The position numbers and the translations under genes were made by a program. Below, piece by piece: positions 51,921-60,378 of a DNA stretch of 64,000 nt. The notes beneath the pieces were generated by a model. That model saw only the letters and a list, made by a program, of their open reading frames with translations, did not search any database and had not been told where the DNA came from. Source of the DNA: Flavobacterium sp. KACC 22763 (GTDB taxonomy: Bacteria; Bacteroidota; Bacteroidia; Flavobacteriales; Flavobacteriaceae); NCBI RefSeq assembly GCF_028736155.1, contig NZ_CP117879.1:806001-870000 (forward strand). Reading direction: 5' to 3'. Positions within the stretch are counted from its first letter, which is position 1. Each line of letters opens with the position of its first letter.

Positions 51921-53921
51921 ATGATACATCAAGATAAAGAAGTAAAAAGTACAAAAAATAAAGCCAAACCTTCCTGCTGCTGTTCTCATGATGAACCCGT
52001 ACATTCTGAGAATGATGGGCACGATCATGAAGGTCATGATCATGAACACAATGTAGAAGGAAGCTGGTTTAAATTGTTCTTGCCATCTATTATATCTTTT
52101 GTTTTACTGGTTATCGGAATTGGTTTTGATAACTATTTTCCGCAAGATTGGTTTACAGGATATGTTAGAATTGCGTGGTATGCGATTGCATATCTTCCAG
52201 TTGGACTTCCAGTAATAAGAGAAGCTTATGAAAGCATTGTAAAAGGAGACATTTTTTCTGAGTTTTTCCTCATGTGCATTGCTACAATTGGAGCTTTTGC
52301 TATTGGAGAATATCCAGAAGGTGTTGCTGTTATGCTGTTTTATACCATTGGAGAAACCTTTCAGGGAATGGCAGTTAACCACGCAAAATCAAGTATTAAG
52401 AGCCTTTTGGATCAGCGTCCCGATGAGGTTCATATATTAGAAAATAATGTCGCGATAAAAGTCAAAGCCAAAGACGTTCAGATAGGAGCCATTATTCAGC
52501 TTAAAGCAGGAGAAAAATTAGGTTTGGATGGCGAATTATTATCTGATTCTGCTTCGTTTAATACTGCAGCTTTAACCGGAGAAAGCAAACCTGATACGAA
52601 AAAGAAAGGCGATACTGTTTTAGCAGGAATGATAAACGGTAATACAATCGCCGAAGTAAAAGTAACAACGGCTTACAGCGATAGTAAATTGTCTAAAATT
52701 TTGGAATTGGTGCAGAACGCTACAACCAAAAAAGCGCCTGCGGAATTGTTCATTAGAAAGTTTGCTAAAATCTATACGCCAATTGTGGTATTTCTTGCAA
52801 TTGCAATTTGCATAATTCCAATGCTTTTTGTTGATAATTATGTTTTTACAGATTGGCTTTACAGATCGTTGGTTTTCCTTGTGATTTCTTGTCCTTGTGC
52901 TTTGGTTATTAGTATTCCACTTGGATATTTTGGTGGAATCGGTGCCGCAAGCAGAAACGGAATCCTGTTTAAAGGCAGTAATTTCCTTGACAGTATTTCG
53001 ACAATTCAGAATGTGGTAGTAGACAAAACAGGAACTATGACCGAAGGTGTTTTTAAAGTTCAAGAAGTCATTATAAAACCTGAATTTGATAAAGATGAAA
53101 TCTTAAAACTGGTTAATGCTCTAGAAAGCAGAAGCACGCATCCTGTTGCAACAGCTATTCATAATCATGTTGGCCCAATTGATTCTTCGGTTGAATTGAA
53201 AGAAATCGAAGAAATTTCTGGACATGGATTAAAAGCAATACACAACGGAAAAGAATTGTTTGTTGGGAATTTTAAACTCTTGGATAAATTTTCGATTTCG
53301 TATGATATTGATCCATCTTCAATCGTTTATACTACAATTGCCATTGCTTACGAAGGTAAATTTGCTGGGTATCTTACAATTGCTGATGAAATTAAAGCAG
53401 ATGCGAAAGAAACCGTTTCTAAACTAAAATCGTTAGGTGTAAAATTGACTATGTTAAGCGGAGATAAAGCGAATGTCGTTCAGTTTGTGGCTGATAAACT
53501 TGGAATAACAAAAGCTTTTGGTGATTTGCTTCCAGAAGATAAAGTGGATAAAGTCAACGAAATTAAAGCTAAAAACGAAACAATTGCCTTTGTGGGTGAT
53601 GGTGTAAATGATGCGCCTGTAATTGCGTTAAGCACCGTAGGAATTGCGATGGGAGGTTTAGGAAGCGATGCTGCCATAGAAACTGCCGATATTGTGATTC
53701 AGGATGATAAACCAAGCAAAATTGCAATGGCGATTAATATCGGAAAACAAACCAAAAAGATTGTCTGGCAGAATATTACATTGGCTTTTGTAGTAAAAGC
53801 TTTTGTCTTAATTCTAGGTGCTGGCGGACTTGCCACGATGTGGGAAGCTGTTTTTGCAGATGTTGGCGTGGCTTTACTAGCGATATTGAATGCAGTGAGA
53901 ATTCAGAGAATGAGGTTTTAA
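51921..53921 (+). CDS. P1B-type ATPase, Zn/Cd/Pb type
   Basis: This 666-residue heavy-metal ATPase exports divalent metal from the cytoplasm. A Cys/His-rich tail (KPSCCCSHDEP and GHDHEGHDHEHN, residues 17-44) replaces the usual HMA domain. The membrane motif ISCPCALVISIP has Cys324 and Cys326, the phosphorylation site DKTGT starts at Asp368 and the actuator loop is TGESKP. The last helices carry Lys in TLAFVVKAFVLILGAGG and Asp in FADVGVALLAILNAVRI, the mark of the Zn/Cd/Pb (ZntA-like, P1B-2) class. It completes the metal island with the RND operon. No regulator gene lies next to it. Confidence 0.93.
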   Translation: MIHQDKEVKSTKNKAKPSCCCSHDEPVHSENDGHDHEGHDHEHNVEGSWFKLFLPSIISFVLLVIGIGFDNYFPQDWFTGYVRIAWYAIAYLPVGLPVIREAYESIVKGDIFSEFFLMCIATIGAFAIGEYPEGVAVMLFYTIGETFQGMAVNHAKSSIKSLLDQRPDEVHILENNVAIKVKAKDVQIGAIIQLKAGEKLGLDGELLSDSASFNTAALTGESKPDTKKKGDTVLAGMINGNTIAEVKVTTAYSDSKLSKILELVQNATTKKAPAELFIRKFAKIYTPIVVFLAIAICIIPMLFVDNYVFTDWLYRSLVFLVISCPCALVISIPLGYFGGIGAASRNGILFKGSNFLDSISTIQNVVVDKTGTMTEGVFKVQEVIIKPEFDKDEILKLVNALESRSTHPVATAIHNHVGPIDSSVELKEIEEISGHGLKAIHNGKELFVGNFKLLDKFSISYDIDPSSIVYTTIAIAYEGKFAGYLTIADEIKADAKETVSKLKSLGVKLTMLSGDKANVVQFVADKLGITKAFGDLLPEDKVDKVNEIKAKNETIAFVGDGVNDAPVIALSTVGIAMGGLGSDAAIETADIVIQDDKPSKIAMAINIGKQTKKIVWQNITLAFVVKAFVLILGAGGLATMWEAVFADVGVALLAILNAVRIQRMRF

Positions 53922-53925
53922 CAGA

Positions 53926-55209
53926 TTACAAACTACCAACGATATCCTTCCATCTATTTTCGGAATAGAATTTTTGAAATGCAGCATTAGATAGTAATGA
54001 TTTTAAGTTTAAATCGCCTCTAAGGTGGTTTAAACTTAAAAAATCTAAAGCAATACTTCGATATTGTTCTTCATTGGTCTGATTGTAAATTTTTGCAAAA
54101 AGTTCCGCAGCTTCAAAATTTTGAGCGCTAGTCATTCCGCCTAAAATCATTGAGGCGTTATTGTAATTTTCATACACATTCTGAAATTCTTTTGCCTCAT
54201 AATTTTTTTTAGCCAAGCCGATAAGGTTTAAAGTATCTTCTTTATCTTTTTTATCCTTTTTTGCAGCATCAGAAGCGGTCGGGAGCGTGTAGTTAAAACC
54301 ATAATTCAGCGCATAAATCTTTAATGGAATCATTCTTAAAGCGGTTCGTCTTTTATCGATGTCATTTTCTTTTAAAATCCCTCTAAAACCTGATGCTTCG
54401 CCATTTTGCGTCCAATTTACTTGCGTTCCGTAAAGCTGTTTATAATTTAAATTACATTGAACTCTGTCATACAAAAATGCATAGTTTTCAATTTCAAGTT
54501 CTTCTGTTCCTTTTAATTTTTCCATTTCTTCCAAAGCCTTTTTTTGGAAGAAAATATCTTGATCTGAGTGCTGAACAATCAGCCAGAAATTATGAGCGCC
54601 ATCTTTTCCTATTTGAGATATTTTAGGCCAGCCGTTGGTTCTTAGAATCTCTTTTGCTGCAGAAAGATTTTTAAAATCTAATTCGTTAATCTTCTGCTGT
54701 AATTCATTCAATTGCGCAGGATCAGAAGTTTGAATTTTAGCGTACCTGATTTTCTGGTCTTCAATTCCCATTGCAATAATTTGCTTTCGAAGCTCAGGAA
54801 ACTGTAATGTCTTTTCGTATTCCTGCTCTTTTAAATATGCTTTTTGCACTATGGCTTGCCATTCTTTGCTATAATTATTTCTAATAAAATTAAAATACGG
54901 TTCAATCAATAATTGGTCTGCTTCAGTCCAACCTTTATCCAATGATAAATCTAAATACTGAAATGCTTTTGTTTTATTTTCGTCAAGCGAATACATTCCA
55001 GCCGCTTTATAGGCATTTAAAGCATCGGGCTTTTCAATTGAAAAAGCCTTTTCTAGTTTTGGAATAGCGTTTTTATAATCTTTTTGAAGATGCAATAACG
55101 AAGCTTCTGCAGTTAAAGTTTCGTATGCAAGATTGTTTTGTCCTTTAGAAGCATTAAAACTAAATAACAGCAAAACTAACCCATATTGTTTCAGATACTT
55201 TATAATCAT
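53926..55209 (-). CDS. TPR-containing protein with DUF6624-like domain
   Basis: This is a 427-residue exported protein (signal LKQYGLVLLLFSFNASKGQ). The N-terminal third is TPR-like (YETLTAEASLLHLQKDYKNA, AYKAAGMYSLDENKTKAFQY). The central domain has the DUF6624 word SQIGKDGAHNFWLIVQHSDQ, then ALEEMEKLKGTEELEIENYA and YDRVQCNLNYKQLYGTQVNW. The C-terminal part is again helical. It is convergent to the ATPase gene, with only four bases between the stops. Function unknown. Confidence 0.82.
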   Translation of the reverse strand: MIIKYLKQYGLVLLLFSFNASKGQNNLAYETLTAEASLLHLQKDYKNAIPKLEKAFSIEKPDALNAYKAAGMYSLDENKTKAFQYLDLSLDKGWTEADQLLIEPYFNFIRNNYSKEWQAIVQKAYLKEQEYEKTLQFPELRKQIIAMGIEDQKIRYAKIQTSDPAQLNELQQKINELDFKNLSAAKEILRTNGWPKISQIGKDGAHNFWLIVQHSDQDIFFQKKALEEMEKLKGTEELEIENYAFLYDRVQCNLNYKQLYGTQVNWTQNGEASGFRGILKENDIDKRRTALRMIPLKIYALNYGFNYTLPTASDAAKKDKKDKEDTLNLIGLAKKNYEAKEFQNVYENYNNASMILGGMTSAQNFEAAELFAKIYNQTNEEQYRSIALDFLSLNHLRGDLNLKSLLSNAAFQKFYSENRWKDIVGSL

Positions 55210-55270
55210 TTTTCAGCTTTTGTAAGATGAAAATACAAATTATATTTTTATGTGTTTGACACAGAGTGTT

Positions 55271-55921
55271 TTAAAAATGCAATTCAATTATATTTTCATT
55301 ATTCTCTAATGTAATTTGTGTTGGATTACTTTCAGAAGGAATCTGAGTTGGATACCAATTTCTAGTAGGTTGCACCAAAATCAACAAACCTTCATGATCG
55401 CCAATTGCAGCAAATTTATCAGTGTTTGTATTTTGAGAAAAGAAATGCAATCCGTGTTCTTCGATTAATTGATTTCCTAATTGTAATGGACTTTCCGTAA
55501 CAATTCCGATTTCGCTAATGCTTAAAATAGAAGCAGAGTTGAATTCGCCAATTTGTTCATTATTAAGATCATGTCGCGCAATGAATTCGAGTAAATTTCC
55601 ATTATGATCAAAGAAATAAATAGAATGTGCATTCCAATTTTCAAAATTTGTAACTACACTTTTATCTTCTAGAACAATTAAATCAACTTTGCCTTTACAC
55701 CATTGAATGGCTTCTTCAAGCTGATTTTCGGGAATATTAAAAGCAAAATGATATATGGAATTAAACTCTTTGTCTTCGACAAATTTTAAAATAGAAGTTC
55801 CAGCTTGAAACGTTATCGATTTTTGGTCATTTTCAAGAATGAAAAGCCCAAAAATGTTCTGATAAAAAGCTTTCGCTTTTTGAATATCGTTTGTTTTAAT
55901 TTGTATCTGATCTATTCTCAT
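55271..55921 (-). CDS. VOC-family protein, two-module
   Basis: This 216-residue cytoplasmic glyoxalase/bleomycin-resistance-fold protein has a first module (RIDQIQIKTNDIQKAKAFYQ to GNLLEFIARHD) with a clear VOC pattern. A second, shorter module (ILSISEIGIVTESPLQLGNQ to NTDKFAAIGDHEGLLILVQP) follows. Metal ligands are only partly conserved (His in YHFAFNIPE and Glu in LLEFIAR). It is transcribed alone, divergent from nothing nearby. Substrate unknown. Confidence 0.85.
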   Translation of the reverse strand: MRIDQIQIKTNDIQKAKAFYQNIFGLFILENDQKSITFQAGTSILKFVEDKEFNSIYHFAFNIPENQLEEAIQWCKGKVDLIVLEDKSVVTNFENWNAHSIYFFDHNGNLLEFIARHDLNNEQIGEFNSASILSISEIGIVTESPLQLGNQLIEEHGLHFFSQNTNTDKFAAIGDHEGLLILVQPTRNWYPTQIPSESNPTQITLENNENIIELHF

Positions 55922-56158
55922 GACAATAATTTATTATAAAAGAAAAAAGCTTCTTTTGAATGATAAACAAATTTAAAAAATGCTATTGATGTCAAGGATG
56001 TAGCGCTATTTTAGGCGTCAATGAAAGGATAGTAAATAAGTATTGATTGAAGTTAAACTGCATTTCTAAATGTTTTATTAAAGTTACAAAAAGACAAACT
56101 GACATTGTTGTAAGATTATCAAAAAAAAACTTTCATTTTGTAATCTTCTCGTTAAAAG

Positions 56159-56191
56159 AACAAAAGCCCGATTGTAGTCGGGCTTTTGTTT
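56159..56191 (-). terminator. Terminator after sulfatase gene
   Basis: A perfect 13-bp stem (aacaaaagcccga/tcgggcttttgtt, 6-base loop) directly follows the sulfatase stop on the minus strand. Confidence 0.88.
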
Positions 56192-57646
56192 TTAATATGT
56201 AGCAGGTTTTCTAACATTTTTTCCAACCTTTTGATTCAAATCATCGCCAAGATCTTCTCTTGCAGTATTAGCGATTTTCTGAATTTCGGCTACAATTTCA
56301 GGATATAATTGCTGTACATCGCGAACTTCTCCCGGATCATGTGCTAAATCATAAAGCGCTATTGGAAATTCTGCGGAAGCGCCTTCTCCGCGATAACCAT
56401 CTTTTCCTTGTAATTTTTTGTTGTAGGTTGTGCCTTTGTGTGGGAAAACAAGTTTCCAATGTTTGTATCGAATGGCTTCTAAATTATTGCTTCCAACTCC
56501 GAAATAATAATAAAAAACTTCTCTTGGGCCAGAAGCCGTTTTTCCAGTCAGAACAGGAAGAAAATTCAAACCGTCAATTTGGTTTTTTGGTAAAGAAGAA
56601 CCTGTTATTGAAGCAATTGTAGGCAGTAAATCCATATTGGTCATAAGAGAACTGTTTACAGAGCCGCTTTTTATTTTACCTGGCCAACGTATCAAAAACG
56701 GAACCCTTGTACCACCTTCCCAAGTAGTTGATTTTCCTTCTCTAAAACCGCCCGATGAACCTGCATTGTCACCAAAAACAAGCCAAGGACCATTATCACT
56801 CGTTATAATTAGGACAGTATTTTTAGCTATTCCTTCTGTATCTAACGTATTTATGATTTCGCCAATTGACCAATCCAGTTCCAATATCACATCTCCAAAA
56901 AGGCCTAAATCGCTTTTTCCTTTAAATTTGTCTGAAACCGCTAAAGGCGCGTGTGGCAAAGGATGTGTGAGATATAAAAAGAACGGATCTTTTTTGTTTT
57001 TCTTGATAAAACCAATTGCTTTTTCGGTAAAAAGTGTAGTTAGTTTTGAAGCGTCTTTGATATTTTCAATCGTATCAATAATGGTTGTATTGCTGATTAA
57101 TGGGAGAGGAGGAAAGCTCGAACGCATATCTTTAGCATCCGTTACTTTTGAATAACCGTCATAATCAATCGGCCATACGTCGTGTGAATACGGAATTCCG
57201 AAAAACTCATCAAAGCCATAATTAGTTGGCCAATATGGAAGTTGATTTCCTAAATGCCATTTTCCGTAATTAGCCGTTTTGTATCCGTTTTTCTTTAAAA
57301 GTGACGCAATAGTTTCTTCATTTGGATTTAAAGCATGTTTGGCTCCAGGAAGCAATACACCCGACATTCCGATTCTGTTTGGATAACAGCCAGTTAATAA
57401 AGCTGCTCTGGATGCTGTACAAATCGCTTGTCCTGCATTGAAATTGGTAAAACGCATTCCTTCTTCGGCAACTTGATTAAAATGAGGAGTGTTGACTCCT
57501 GTCATTCCGTACGGTTCAGTGTCGCCATAACCCATATCATCCATGTTGATGATAATAATGTTGGGCTTAGAATTTGAATTTTTACTTTGAGCAATGCCTA
57601 AAGAGGTAATTGCCGAAAGAAAGAGCAAGAAGAAACTTCTTTTCAT
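56192..57646 (-). CDS. Secreted sulfatase (arylsulfatase family S1)
   Basis: This 484-residue exported alkaline-phosphatase-superfamily sulfatase should cleave sulfate esters. Signal peptide MKRSFFLLFLSAITSLGIAQ; metal-binding IIINMDDMGYGD at 31-42; the formylglycine motif CTASRAALLTG with Cys76 (C-x-A-S-R, the Pro of C-x-P-S-R replaced by Ala), which would be oxidised by a maturase; WHLGNQ, TSDNGPW and KLVFPH later in the chain. All catalytic blocks are present. No sulfatase-maturing enzyme is in the window. Substrate not predictable. Confidence 0.93.
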   Translation of the reverse strand: MKRSFFLLFLSAITSLGIAQSKNSNSKPNIIIINMDDMGYGDTEPYGMTGVNTPHFNQVAEEGMRFTNFNAGQAICTASRAALLTGCYPNRIGMSGVLLPGAKHALNPNEETIASLLKKNGYKTANYGKWHLGNQLPYWPTNYGFDEFFGIPYSHDVWPIDYDGYSKVTDAKDMRSSFPPLPLISNTTIIDTIENIKDASKLTTLFTEKAIGFIKKNKKDPFFLYLTHPLPHAPLAVSDKFKGKSDLGLFGDVILELDWSIGEIINTLDTEGIAKNTVLIITSDNGPWLVFGDNAGSSGGFREGKSTTWEGGTRVPFLIRWPGKIKSGSVNSSLMTNMDLLPTIASITGSSLPKNQIDGLNFLPVLTGKTASGPREVFYYYFGVGSNNLEAIRYKHWKLVFPHKGTTYNKKLQGKDGYRGEGASAEFPIALYDLAHDPGEVRDVQQLYPEIVAEIQKIANTAREDLGDDLNQKVGKNVRKPATY

Positions 57647-57735
57647 GATTTGTGGTTTTTGGAATAATTAATAATGACATGGCGTATAAGTTTGGTTGAC
57701 CACAAATATATTGAAAAGATGAAATTTAGAAATAA

Positions 57736-57766
57736 AAAAAGCCCATTTTATATAGAAAAGGGCTTA
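57736..57766 (-). terminator. Possible terminator before sulfatase gene
   Basis: A short aagccc/gggctt stem with a loop of about 14 bases next to an A run lies between the stop of the DUF1810 gene and the sulfatase start. Confidence 0.4.
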
Positions 57767-57787
57767 GAGGCTTTTGAGATTTATTAC

Positions 57788-57894
57788 CCTTAATTAAGCC
57801 ATAAAGAACGCAAAGATTTTTAGACAAAGCTTTGCGTTCTTTGCGTATTTAAGAAACTACATAAAATGACCTTGCGTACTTTGCGGTTAAAACA
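57788..57894. repeat. CTTTGCG-word inverted repeat
   Basis: Left words taaagaacgcaaag and right words ctttgcgttctttgcg pair around 57800-57846; a second right-arm-type stretch (ccttgcgtactttgcggtta) runs up to the DUF1810 stop at 57895. Words match those at 50236 and 31660. Confidence 0.75.
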
Positions 57895-58326
57895 TCAAAG
57901 ATTGCTATACAATAATTGAAGTGTATGAAAATCAGATGAACCGTCAAAGTGTTTGTGAAGCACTTCCTGAAAGATAGGTTCAGTATTTTGAACGCTAGCA
58001 AACAATGTCATACAAGATTGAAGATTTTCTAAATCAATGCTTTCAAAAATATCAGAAACATTTTCTTCCTTTTTGATTAATTCAGAAGTGATTTCTACAA
58101 GATGTTTTCCTAAAATTGGATGTTCCAGAAAAGCAATTGCTTCATCAGCATTTTTGATTTCGTAAAATTTGGAAGTATCATTAGAACCCATTCCTTTTAT
58201 CTGCGGAAATATAAACCACATCCAAGGAGATTCTTTTTTACCATTCTTGATTTCGTCCAAAGCGGTCAGATACAATTTATTCTGAGCATCTAAAAAACGA
58301 AGCAGTCCATTATTGTTGTAGGCCAT
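57895..58326 (-). CDS. DUF1810 protein
   Basis: This 143-residue soluble protein is of the DUF1810 (calpastatin-like) family, with the typical YLTALDEIKNGKKESPWMWF followed by IFPQIKGMGSND and EAIAFLEHPILGKHLVEITS. DUF1810 proteins are small and helical; a ligand-binding role with nucleotides has been suggested but is not settled. The start is the ATG at 58326. It is a single gene. Length matches the family's usual 140-150 residues. Confidence 0.9.
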   Translation of the reverse strand: MAYNNNGLLRFLDAQNKLYLTALDEIKNGKKESPWMWFIFPQIKGMGSNDTSKFYEIKNADEAIAFLEHPILGKHLVEITSELIKKEENVSDIFESIDLENLQSCMTLFASVQNTEPIFQEVLHKHFDGSSDFHTLQLLYSNL

Positions 58327-58682
58327 TACTTACTGATATTTATTTGGGGTATCAGGCCATAAATCTAGTCAAAATATGTTTACTTGTATAACCTCCAAAT
58401 CATTTTTTAAAGTCATTTTTTAACAATTTAAATCGAATTATTTAGAAATACGATTATATGTAAAATTAGATGGATTGATTTTGGATTAACAGATAAAATC
58501 GTATTAATAAATGATTTTAATGTTATAAAATGAAGTTTTAGTTGGTGATTCTGTTATGAATTTTCTATTTTTATGAACAGGCAGTTTCTAAAACGGCTTG
58601 AATTCTTTAAAATTAGGATTGATATTGACCATCTTGCAATATCAATATTTTCAACCGGGCAAGCTTCGCCCATAAAAAATAA
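58327..58682. other. Gap of 356 bases with weak signals
   Basis: I see no gene of usual size. A 39-codon ORF (58573-58692) overlaps the start of the DapB-like gene and is likely spurious. A gggc/gccc hairpin with loop aagcttc lies immediately before that gene, near 58659-58673, and a gatatt/aatatc pair at about 58620-58642. Confidence 0.5.
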
Positions 58683-59438
58683 ATGCTTATGAAAATAGGA
58701 TTAATCGGATTCGGAAAAACTGGAAAATCAGTAGCTTCAATATTATTAGAAAATAAAAAATTCTGCTTAGAATGGGTTTTACGTCAAAGTACGGTTTTAG
58801 AACACAGATCGGTTCCAGAATTTTTTGGAGTACAGTCAGAAGAACCCGGCTTAATCTATTCTAGTTCTAAAACTTCTATTGAAGAATTATTAGAAAAGCA
58901 TCCTGTTGATGTAATTATCGATTTCTCGTCACATCAGGGAATTTATACGTATGGAGAAGTCGCGGCAAAGAAGCAGGTAAAAATTATTTCTGCTATTTCG
59001 CATTATAAAGATAAAGAACTAGAGTTTTTAAAGAAACTGGCTAAGAAAACCACAGTATTTTGGTCGCCTAATATTACTTTGGGTGTAAACTATTTGTTGT
59101 TTGCTGCTAAATTTCTAAAGAAAATTGCACCGTGGGTTGATATCGAAGTAAATGAAGAACACTTTAAAACCAAACAAGGAACATCTGGGACAGCGGTAAA
59201 AATTGCTGAAGCACTAGATGTTGACAAAGAAAACATTAATTCGGTTAGGGCAGGGGGAATCGTTGGAAAACACGAGGTTATTTTTGGTTTTCCGTTTCAA
59301 ACCGTACGTTTAATTCACGAATCAATTTCGAGAGAGGCTTTCGGAAACGGAGTTATTTTTGTGGCCGAAAATCTAAAAGAGAAAGAAAAAGGATTATATA
59401 ATTTCGAGGATATCCTGACGCCTTATTTTACAGTATAA
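58683..59438 (+). CDS. Divergent dihydrodipicolinate reductase-like protein
   Basis: This 251-residue protein has a DapB-like fold: Rossmann start KIGLIGFGKTGKSV, then VDVIIDFSSHQG and SPNITLGVNYLLFAAKFL, and the C-terminal domain EVNEEHFKTKQGTSGTAVKI. In DapB the motif reads His-His...Lys...Asp-Ala-Pro-Ser-Gly-Thr. Here the second His is Phe161 and the DAP words are shortened, while His160 and Lys164 remain. It may therefore be a paralog with another substrate. The start is ATG 58683 or ATG 58689. A true DapB would be expected elsewhere. Confidence 0.8.
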   Translation: MLMKIGLIGFGKTGKSVASILLENKKFCLEWVLRQSTVLEHRSVPEFFGVQSEEPGLIYSSSKTSIEELLEKHPVDVIIDFSSHQGIYTYGEVAAKKQVKIISAISHYKDKELEFLKKLAKKTTVFWSPNITLGVNYLLFAAKFLKKIAPWVDIEVNEEHFKTKQGTSGTAVKIAEALDVDKENINSVRAGGIVGKHEVIFGFPFQTVRLIHESISREAFGNGVIFVAENLKEKEKGLYNFEDILTPYFTV

Positions 59439-59451
59439 TTAAAATATATTT

Positions 59452-59531
59452 AATCTCGCAAAGACGCGAAGTTGCAAAGTTTTTAAACTTAAAAAAAGAA
59501 AGACTTTGCGTCTTTGCGACTTTGCGAGAAA
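59452..59531. repeat. GCAAAG/CTTTGCG inverted repeat
   Basis: Left words taatctcgcaaagacgcgaa and gttgcaaag, right words ctttgcgtctttgcgactt and tgcgaga flank an A-rich centre. It forms the entire gap between the DapB-like and sdhB stops and is the outer-shell word of the nested repeats at 17432 and 51475. Confidence 0.88.
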
Positions 59532-59536
59532 TTCAT

Positions 59537-60283
59537 TTACTTCCTAAAAGTCAAAGCCTTCATATATTCTAAATTCATTTTAGCAATAGAAAGCACCGAA
59601 ATTCCTTGCGGACATTCGATTTCGCAGGCTCTTGTATCAGAACAAGCTCCAAAACCTTCTTCATCCATTTGTTTTACCATCGAAACCGCACGTGTTTGGG
59701 CTTCTAATTTTCCTTGAGGTAAAAGTGCCAGATGTGTTATTTTGGCTCCAACAAACAAGGCTGCGCTGGCATTTTTGCATGAAGCCACACAGGCTCCGCA
59801 TCCAATACAGGCAGCAGCATCAAAAGCGGCTTCTGCCGTTTCATACGAAATCGGAATACTGTTTGCTTCTGGCGCCTGACCCGTAGCAGCGCCAATAAAA
59901 CCTCCCGAAGCAATGATAGAATCAAATGCTTTTCGGTCAATTTTTAAATCACGTAGAACAGGAAAAGCTTTTGCACGAAATGGTTCAATATAAATAGTGT
60001 CTCCATCTTTAAAACTTCTCATATGAAGCTGACAGGTTGTAGTATTTTTTAAAGGCCCATGAGCGCGTCCGTTTATCATAACGCCGCATTGCCCGCAGAT
60101 TCCTTCACGACAATCGTGGTCAAACTCGATCACTCTTTCTCCATTTTGAATTAGAGATTCGTTCAAAAGATCCAACATTTCCAAAAACGACATATGTTCT
60201 GATACTCCATCAATTTCATAATCTGTCATTTCTCCTTTAGTTGAAGAATTAAACTGGCGCCATATTTTAAGATAAAGTTTCAT
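59537..60283 (-). CDS. sdhB: Succinate dehydrogenase/fumarate reductase iron-sulfur subunit
   Basis: This 248-residue electron-transfer subunit has a 2Fe-2S site with Cys58, Cys63, Cys66 and Cys84 (CREGICGQC, TTCQLH). The 4Fe-4S and 3Fe-4S sites use Cys159, Cys162, Cys165, Cys169 and Cys214, Cys220, Cys224 (CIGCGACVASC, CSDTRACEIEC, followed by PQGI). The family is the B-type enzyme of Bacteroidota. It follows sdhA by 95 bases that carry an inverted repeat. No cytochrome b subunit gene is found near either. Role: passes electrons from the flavoprotein to quinone through a membrane anchor. Confidence 0.96.
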   Translation of the reverse strand: MKLYLKIWRQFNSSTKGEMTDYEIDGVSEHMSFLEMLDLLNESLIQNGERVIEFDHDCREGICGQCGVMINGRAHGPLKNTTTCQLHMRSFKDGDTIYIEPFRAKAFPVLRDLKIDRKAFDSIIASGGFIGAATGQAPEANSIPISYETAEAAFDAAACIGCGACVASCKNASAALFVGAKITHLALLPQGKLEAQTRAVSMVKQMDEEGFGACSDTRACEIECPQGISVLSIAKMNLEYMKALTFRK

Positions 60284-60300
60284 ATATAATTGTAAATTAT

Positions 60301-60361
60301 GAATTGTTAATTGTTAATTATGAATGAGTATTGTGAATTAATAATTAACAATTAACAATTC
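60301..60361. repeat. 20-bp perfect inverted repeat between sdhA and sdhB
   Basis: Arms gaattgttaattgttaatta (60301-60320) and taattaacaattaacaattc (60342-60361) are perfectly complementary, with a 21-base spacer. It lies in the 95-base gap inside the presumed operon and could reduce or tune downstream expression. Confidence 0.9.
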
Positions 60362-60378
60362 ACAATTAATATTCACCA

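Noticed and set aside
58573..58692. A 39-codon ORF (start MNRQFLKRLEFFK) overlapping the DapB-like start in an ATGA arrangement, looking like an upstream regulatory peptide.
   Set aside because: No known leader-peptide features, no run of regulatory codons, and the sequence looks like random AT-rich coding. Conservation in relatives would be needed.
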